NCBI GenBank assembly: GCA_045636205.1
Contig: JAZTXE010000054.1
Location: forward strand, 1 to 8,533
Length of the DNA stretch: 8,533 bases
DNA from: JAZRUF01 sp045636205
Lineage (GTDB): Bacteria > Bacillota > Clostridia > Oscillospirales > JAAYXM01
Reading direction: 5' to 3'
Position 1 is the stretch's first letter. Each line of letters starts with the position of its first letter. Below the pieces are notes generated by a model. It did no database searches. It had not been told where the DNA came from and was given only the letters and a program-made list of their open reading frames with translations. Both the position numbers and the translations under genes were made by a program. Positions 4,432 through 8,533 of this stretch are shown here, piece after piece.

Positions 4432-7071
4432 ATGGCAAAGCAACTTGATAAAGTATATGATCCGAAAAGCGTTGAATCGCGCCTTTATAAAACATGGGAG
4501 GAAAAAGGTTATTTCCATGCAGAAGTGGACGAAAACAAAAAGCCGTTCTCAATCGTTATGCCCCCACCAAACGTAACTGGTCAGCTCCATCTCGGTCACG
4601 CGTTTGACTCTACTTTGCAGGACATCCTCACCCGCGTAAAGCGTATGCAGGGCTACAGTGCACTGTGGCTTCCGGGAACTGACCATGCCGGAATCGCAAC
4701 TCAGATAAAAGTAGAAGAATCTCTCCGTGGCGAAGGTCTTACACGTTATGACTTGGGTCGTGAAAAATTCTTAGAGCGTGTTTGGGACTGGAAAAACCGT
4801 TTCGGCAACCGTATTGTCGAGCAGCAAAAGCGCCTCGGCTCATCCTGCGACTGGGAGCGCTCACGCTTTACAATGGATGATATTTGTGCACGAGCTGTAA
4901 GAGAAGTGTTCGTCCGCCTTTACGAAAAAGGTCTTATCTATAAAGGTAGCCGTATAATAAACTGGTGCCCAAAATGTACAACTGCTCTCTCAGATGCTGA
5001 GGTAGAATATTCCGAGAAAGCTGGCCATTTCTGGCATATCAAATACCCGATTAAGGACTCTGATGAGTTCCTTACCATCGCAACCACACGTCCGGAAACC
5101 ATGCTGGGCGACAGTGCTGTAGCTGTTCATCCGGATGATGAACGCTATAAGCATCTGGTTGGCAAGATGGTCATTCTTCCCCTCGTTAACCGCGAAATCC
5201 CGATTATTGCCGACGAGTACGTTGAGATGGATTTCGGTACCGGCTGTGTAAAAATCACTCCCAGCCACGACCCGAATGACTTTGAGGTGGGTAAACGCCA
5301 TAATCTCGAAGAAATCCTGGTTATGGACGGCAACGCATGCATTAATGAAAACGGCGGAAAATACCAAGGTTTAGACCGTTATGAGGCACGTAAGCAAATA
5401 GTTTCCGACTTAGATGAGCAAGGCTACCTGATTAAAATCGAGGACCATAGCCATAACGTCGGCTCCTGCTACCGTTGCGGAACCATTGTTGAACCCATGA
5501 CCTCAGCTCAGTGGTTTGTAAAAATGCAGCCGCTCGCAGAAGAAGCAATCCGCGTAGTAGCTGACGGAACTATAAAATATGTTCCCGACCGTTTCAGCAA
5601 AATTTATATGAACTGGATGGAAAATGTTCACGACTGGTGTATCTCCCGTCAGCTTTGGTGGGGACATCGCATCCCGGCATTCTACTGTGATGAGTGCGGT
5701 CATGTAAACGTATCCCGCGAAGACCCGACAAAGTGTGAAAAGTGCGGTAGCACGCATCTGACTCAGGACAATGACGTGCTTGACACTTGGTTCTCCTCCG
5801 CTCTTTGGCCGTTCTCCACGCTTGGTTGGCCGGATAAGACACCTGAACTCGATTACTTCTACCCCACTTCAGTAATGGTAACCGGATATGATATAATTTT
5901 CTTCTGGGTAGCACGTATGATTTTCTCCGGCATGGAGCATTTGGAGAAAGAACCGTTTAAAACCATATTTATTCACGGTATAATACGCGACTCTCAGGGA
6001 CGTAAAATGTCAAAGTCTCTCGGCAACGGTGTTGATCCGCTTGAGGTCGTTGACCAGTACGGTGCTGATGCGCTGCGCTTTACGCTCGCAACCGGCAATT
6101 CCCCGGGAAATGATACTCGTTTCCACATGGAGAGAATTGAAGCAAACCGCAACTTCTGCAATAAGATATGGAACGCTTCGCGCTTTGTGCTCATGAACCT
6201 TACCATTGAAAATTGTGAGCTTCCCAAGCCTGAGCAGCTTGAATTACCGGACCGTTGGATTTTGAGCAAGTACAACCGTCTGGTTTCCGAAGTAACCGAG
6301 AACATTGAAAGCTTTGAACTCGGTGTTGCAGCGCAAAAGCTCTACGACTTTATCTGGGACGATTTCTGCGATTGGTATATTGAGCTTGTAAAACCGCGTC
6401 TTTCCGAGGATGCACCCAAGGACAGCCGATTGGTAGCTGAAAACGTTCTTTGCTATACCCTTTCCAACACATTAAAGCTCCTTCATCCCTTTATGCCGTT
6501 TATCACCGAGGAAATTTGGCAGACTCTGCCGCATGAAGGAGAATCTATCATGATTTCCTCCTGGCCTGAATATAGCGACGCTTTGGCATTCGGTGATGAC
6601 GCAAACAAGATGGAGCTTTTGATGGACGCTATACGTGGTATACGCAACCGTCGTGCAGAAATGAATGTTCCGCCTTCAAAGAAAGCTCAACTCATCGTTG
6701 TTTCCGACAATGCGGACGTACGCGAGTCATTTAAGGCAGGCATTGCATTCCTTGCAAAGCTCGCTTATGCAAGCGATATTACAATTTGCGACACTGCGCC
6801 CGAGGACGCTTCAGGCATGGTTTCCGTCGTAACAAATGCAGCAAGCCTTTATATTCCGATGAGTGAGCTTATCGACAGAGAAAAAGAGCTTGAGCGCCTT
6901 ACACGCGAGCGCGAAAAAGCACTTAAGGATTATACCATGCTCTCCAAAAAGCTTTCGAATCCGGAATTCGTTGCAAAGGCTCCGGAAAAAGTTGTAGCTA
7001 TGGAGCGTGAAAAACTCGAAAAAGCAACATCACTGCTCAAGAAAATTGAAGAAAGCCTGGCAAATCTCTAA
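4432..7071 (+). CDS. valS: Valyl-tRNA synthetase (class I)
   Basis: The cytoplasmic enzyme joins valine to tRNA-Val using ATP and hydrolyses mischarged threonyl-tRNA. Its 879 residues equal the usual bacterial length. The catalytic Rossmann domain has the HIGH motif as HLGH at 53-56 (after PPPNVTGQ) and KMSKS at 525-529. The inserted editing domain carries TTRPET at 218-223 and a GTGCVKITPSHDPNDF block. Cysteines 419/422 and 435/438 form a zinc-ribbon-like insert; another CxxC pair is at 346/349. The anticodon-binding domain begins around residue 600 (DRWILSKYNRL), and residues about 815-879 form the C-terminal coiled coil that contacts tRNA. AGGAGG lies nine bases before the ATG. Expression is controlled by the T-box leader. 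folC follows after 27 bp. The gene appears intact. Confidence 0.98.
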   Translation: MAKQLDKVYDPKSVESRLYKTWEEKGYFHAEVDENKKPFSIVMPPPNVTGQLHLGHAFDSTLQDILTRVKRMQGYSALWLPGTDHAGIATQIKVEESLRGEGLTRYDLGREKFLERVWDWKNRFGNRIVEQQKRLGSSCDWERSRFTMDDICARAVREVFVRLYEKGLIYKGSRIINWCPKCTTALSDAEVEYSEKAGHFWHIKYPIKDSDEFLTIATTRPETMLGDSAVAVHPDDERYKHLVGKMVILPLVNREIPIIADEYVEMDFGTGCVKITPSHDPNDFEVGKRHNLEEILVMDGNACINENGGKYQGLDRYEARKQIVSDLDEQGYLIKIEDHSHNVGSCYRCGTIVEPMTSAQWFVKMQPLAEEAIRVVADGTIKYVPDRFSKIYMNWMENVHDWCISRQLWWGHRIPAFYCDECGHVNVSREDPTKCEKCGSTHLTQDNDVLDTWFSSALWPFSTLGWPDKTPELDYFYPTSVMVTGYDIIFFWVARMIFSGMEHLEKEPFKTIFIHGIIRDSQGRKMSKSLGNGVDPLEVVDQYGADALRFTLATGNSPGNDTRFHMERIEANRNFCNKIWNASRFVLMNLTIENCELPKPEQLELPDRWILSKYNRLVSEVTENIESFELGVAAQKLYDFIWDDFCDWYIELVKPRLSEDAPKDSRLVAENVLCYTLSNTLKLLHPFMPFITEEIWQTLPHEGESIMISSWPEYSDALAFGDDANKMELLMDAIRGIRNRRAEMNVPPSKKAQLIVVSDNADVRESFKAGIAFLAKLAYASDITICDTAPEDASGMVSVVTNAASLYIPMSELIDREKELERLTREREKALKDYTMLSKKLSNPEFVAKAPEKVVAMEREKLEKATSLLKKIEESLANL

Positions 7072-7098
7072 TTTCGTCATATGTAAGGAGTATCCCTT

Positions 7099-8373
7099 AT
7101 GACTTATTCAGAGGCACTGGAATACTTGACGGGTATTCCGCGCTTTTCAAAAACTGTATCTTTAGAGCGGATAAGATTTCTCTTATCCGCTCTTGGCAAT
7201 CCGCAAAACGATTTAAAGTTTGTGCACATCGCAGGTACCAACGGTAAAGGCAGCATAACCACTATGCTCTCGCGCATCTTAATTTCCGCAGGACTCAAAA
7301 CCGGAACATATATTTCGCCATTCGTAGAGGATTTCCGCGAACGCATTTGCGTAAACGGCGAGTTTATAGAAAAGGAAACTCTTATTAATCTCGCAGAGCG
7401 CGTAGCTGCCATATCAAAAGGTATGGAAGACTTTCCTAATGCATTTGAGCAAATTACGGCAATTGCACTTACCTACTTTAAAGAATGCGGGTGTGATATT
7501 GTATGTCTCGAAGCAGGTCTTGGCGGCAAATGGGATGCAACCAATATAATCCCGCCTCCACTTATTTCGGTTATCGCTTCCATAGGTCTTGACCACATGC
7601 AGTTTTTGGGTGATACGCATGAGAAAATAGCCATAGAAAAATGCGGGATTATAAAATCCGGCTCCCAAACCGTTGTATCACCGCTCCAACCCAACGGAAT
7701 AATATCACTGATATTAGAAAACTGCAAAGAAAAGAATGTCCCTGCCGTAGTTCCTGATACAGATAAACTGACGATATACGACATTTCCCTTTCAGGTTCA
7801 AAAATAAGCTATGAAAGTGAAGAATATCACATTTCCATGTACGGAAGGCACCAAATATCAAACGCACTAACTGCAATGGAAGCTGCTAAACTTCTACAAA
7901 AAGCAGGCTACCCGATAACACAGAAAAACATTTCAAGTGGTATAAAATCCACAGCACTACCCGCGCGTGCAGAAGTAATTTCAACCCAACCGTTATGTAT
8001 AGTTGACGGCGCTCACAACTCCCCCGGCATTGATGCACTCTGCAGTCTGATTGACGAGCTGTTAAAAGAGAAAAAAATTATAACTGTTTTCGGCTGTCTT
8101 GAGGATAAAAGCGTGCGCACGATGGTTGAAAAGGTTGCAGGAAAATCACATTCCTTTTTCTGCGTTTTGCCCGAGTCACCAAAAGCCTGCAGTTTAGAAG
8201 CCTTAAAAGAATTTGCCACTCCGTTCTGCCATGATGTACGCGCATACACCTCTCTCGACCAAGCCACAAAAGACGCTCTCGCACTCTGTGACGCCGATTG
8301 CGCGGTTTTAGCATGCGGTTCACTCTATTTGGCAGGTCCGGCAAAACTTGCAATAAAGCGCCTTTTAAATTGA
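7099..8373 (+). CDS. folC: Bifunctional folylpolyglutamate synthase / dihydrofolate synthase
   Basis: FolC is a cytoplasmic ATP-dependent ligase of the Mur family. It adds glutamate to dihydropteroate and extends the glutamate tail of folates. The 424-residue length is normal (Bacillus about 430). Visible motifs are the P-loop HIAGTNGKGS (43-52), SPFVEDFRERI (about 74-84), EAGLGGKWDATN (138-149), GLDHMQFLGDT with D165-H166, EKCGIIKSG with the lysine that is carbamylated in relatives, GRHQISNA (from 249) and DGAHN (303-307). KWDATN, where most relatives have RLDATN, is a minor variation. Whether this copy has both activities or only one cannot be told by eye. AAGGAG is eight bases before the ATG, and the 27-bp gap after valS suggests co-transcription under the valS T-box. 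A strong terminator follows. Confidence 0.95.
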   Translation: MTYSEALEYLTGIPRFSKTVSLERIRFLLSALGNPQNDLKFVHIAGTNGKGSITTMLSRILISAGLKTGTYISPFVEDFRERICVNGEFIEKETLINLAERVAAISKGMEDFPNAFEQITAIALTYFKECGCDIVCLEAGLGGKWDATNIIPPPLISVIASIGLDHMQFLGDTHEKIAIEKCGIIKSGSQTVVSPLQPNGIISLILENCKEKNVPAVVPDTDKLTIYDISLSGSKISYESEEYHISMYGRHQISNALTAMEAAKLLQKAGYPITQKNISSGIKSTALPARAEVISTQPLCIVDGAHNSPGIDALCSLIDELLKEKKIITVFGCLEDKSVRTMVEKVAGKSHSFFCVLPESPKACSLEALKEFATPFCHDVRAYTSLDQATKDALALCDADCAVLACGSLYLAGPAKLAIKRLLN

Positions 8374-8398
8374 TACAAAAAGAAAAAATCCTATCGTA

Positions 8399-8421
8399 TG
8401 AGGTGTACTCTAAAGGACAGT
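8399..8421. repeat. Possible solo terminal repeat of an IS3-type insertion sequence
   Basis: The segment starts TGAGGTGTACTC and continues TAAAGGACAG, resembling the TG-starting terminal repeats of some IS3-family elements (a GTGTAC block and a GGACA block). No transposase or partner end is present, so at most it is a remnant. The match is from memory and weak. Confidence 0.22.
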
Positions 8422-8427
8422 AAATTC

Positions 8428-8463
8428 AAAAGGCTGAACGAAATCAATCGTTCAGCCTTTTAT
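8428..8463 (+). terminator. Rho-independent terminator of valS-folC
   Basis: A perfect 14-bp stem (AAAAGGCTGAACGA at 8428-8441, TCGTTCAGCCTTTT at 8448-8461) with the six-base loop AATCAA ends in a T-run. It lies 54 bases after the folC stop. Because the stem starts with A's, it could also serve transcripts from the right. Confidence 0.92.
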
Positions 8464-8464
8464 C

Positions 8465-8491
8465 GTAGGGGACGATGCCCACATCGTCCCG
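8465..8491. repeat. Perfect short hairpin, probable dispersed (REP/MITE-like) repeat
   Basis: GGGACGATG (8469-8477) and CATCGTCCC (8482-8490) form a 9-bp stem with loop CCCA, preceded by GTAG and followed by G. It has no T-tract, so it is not a terminator. Similar GTAGGGG-plus-stem hairpins recur between genes in many Clostridia genomes, as far as I recall. Within this window it occurs once. Confidence 0.5.
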
Positions 8492-8533
8492 CAAAATAAT
8501 TTATCTGAAATTGGTATTATATGCGATAAATAT
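8492..8533. other. AT-rich end of window, no gene seen
   Basis: The last 42 bases are AT-rich and show no start codon with a ribosome binding site, no coding match and no hairpin. They may belong to the upstream region of a gene outside the window. Confidence 0.5.

Noticed and set aside
1..8533. CRISPR array, tRNA or rRNA gene
   Set aside because: No regularly spaced repeats, cloverleaf or rRNA sequence was seen on either strand.

Overview
The window looks like a piece of a spore-forming, low-to-moderate GC Clostridia chromosome, probably from the Oscillospiraceae/Ruminococcaceae area. The reasons are the spoIIGA-sigE pair, a sigG coding region, a T-box-controlled valS followed by folC, and a YafQ/DinJ-type toxin-antitoxin module. 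The family-level placement is an inference from gene style, not from a search.

Left part (1 to about 1175): this does not look like sporulation-locus DNA. It carries, on the minus strand, a protein with two homing-endonuclease-associated-like repeats (480-1139) and a DinJ/RelB antitoxin with its own promoter and operator (89-414). The start of a YafQ-type toxin follows, broken by an in-frame TAA after 18 codons. All of this ends abruptly against the coding sequence of sigG.

Centre (about 1177-3338): the plus strand carries only the C-terminal 164 residues of the forespore sigma factor SigG, joined in mid-gene, inside sigma region 2.4, to the foreign DNA. Roughly the first 95 residues are missing. 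A 17-bp bidirectional hairpin terminator separates it from sigE, which is intact and convergent. spoIIGA lies just upstream of sigE in the same operon, and its promoter region has a -35-like element overlapping a Spo0A-box-like site, 22 bp from a TATAAT. SpoIIGA is the membrane protease that activates pro-SigE.

Right part (3493-8533): a divergent membrane-anchored protein of unknown function (205 aa), then a T-box leader, valS and folC as one transcription unit ending in a strong terminator. After it come a second perfect hairpin typical of dispersed repeats and, before it, a possible solo insertion-sequence end.

The main point of interest is the interruption of sigG by what looks like one end of an integrated element. 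This resembles the skin element in Bacillus sigK, where excision during sporulation restores the gene. The other end of the element, the missing half of sigG and any recombinase would lie to the left of the window, so a simple broken gene cannot be excluded.
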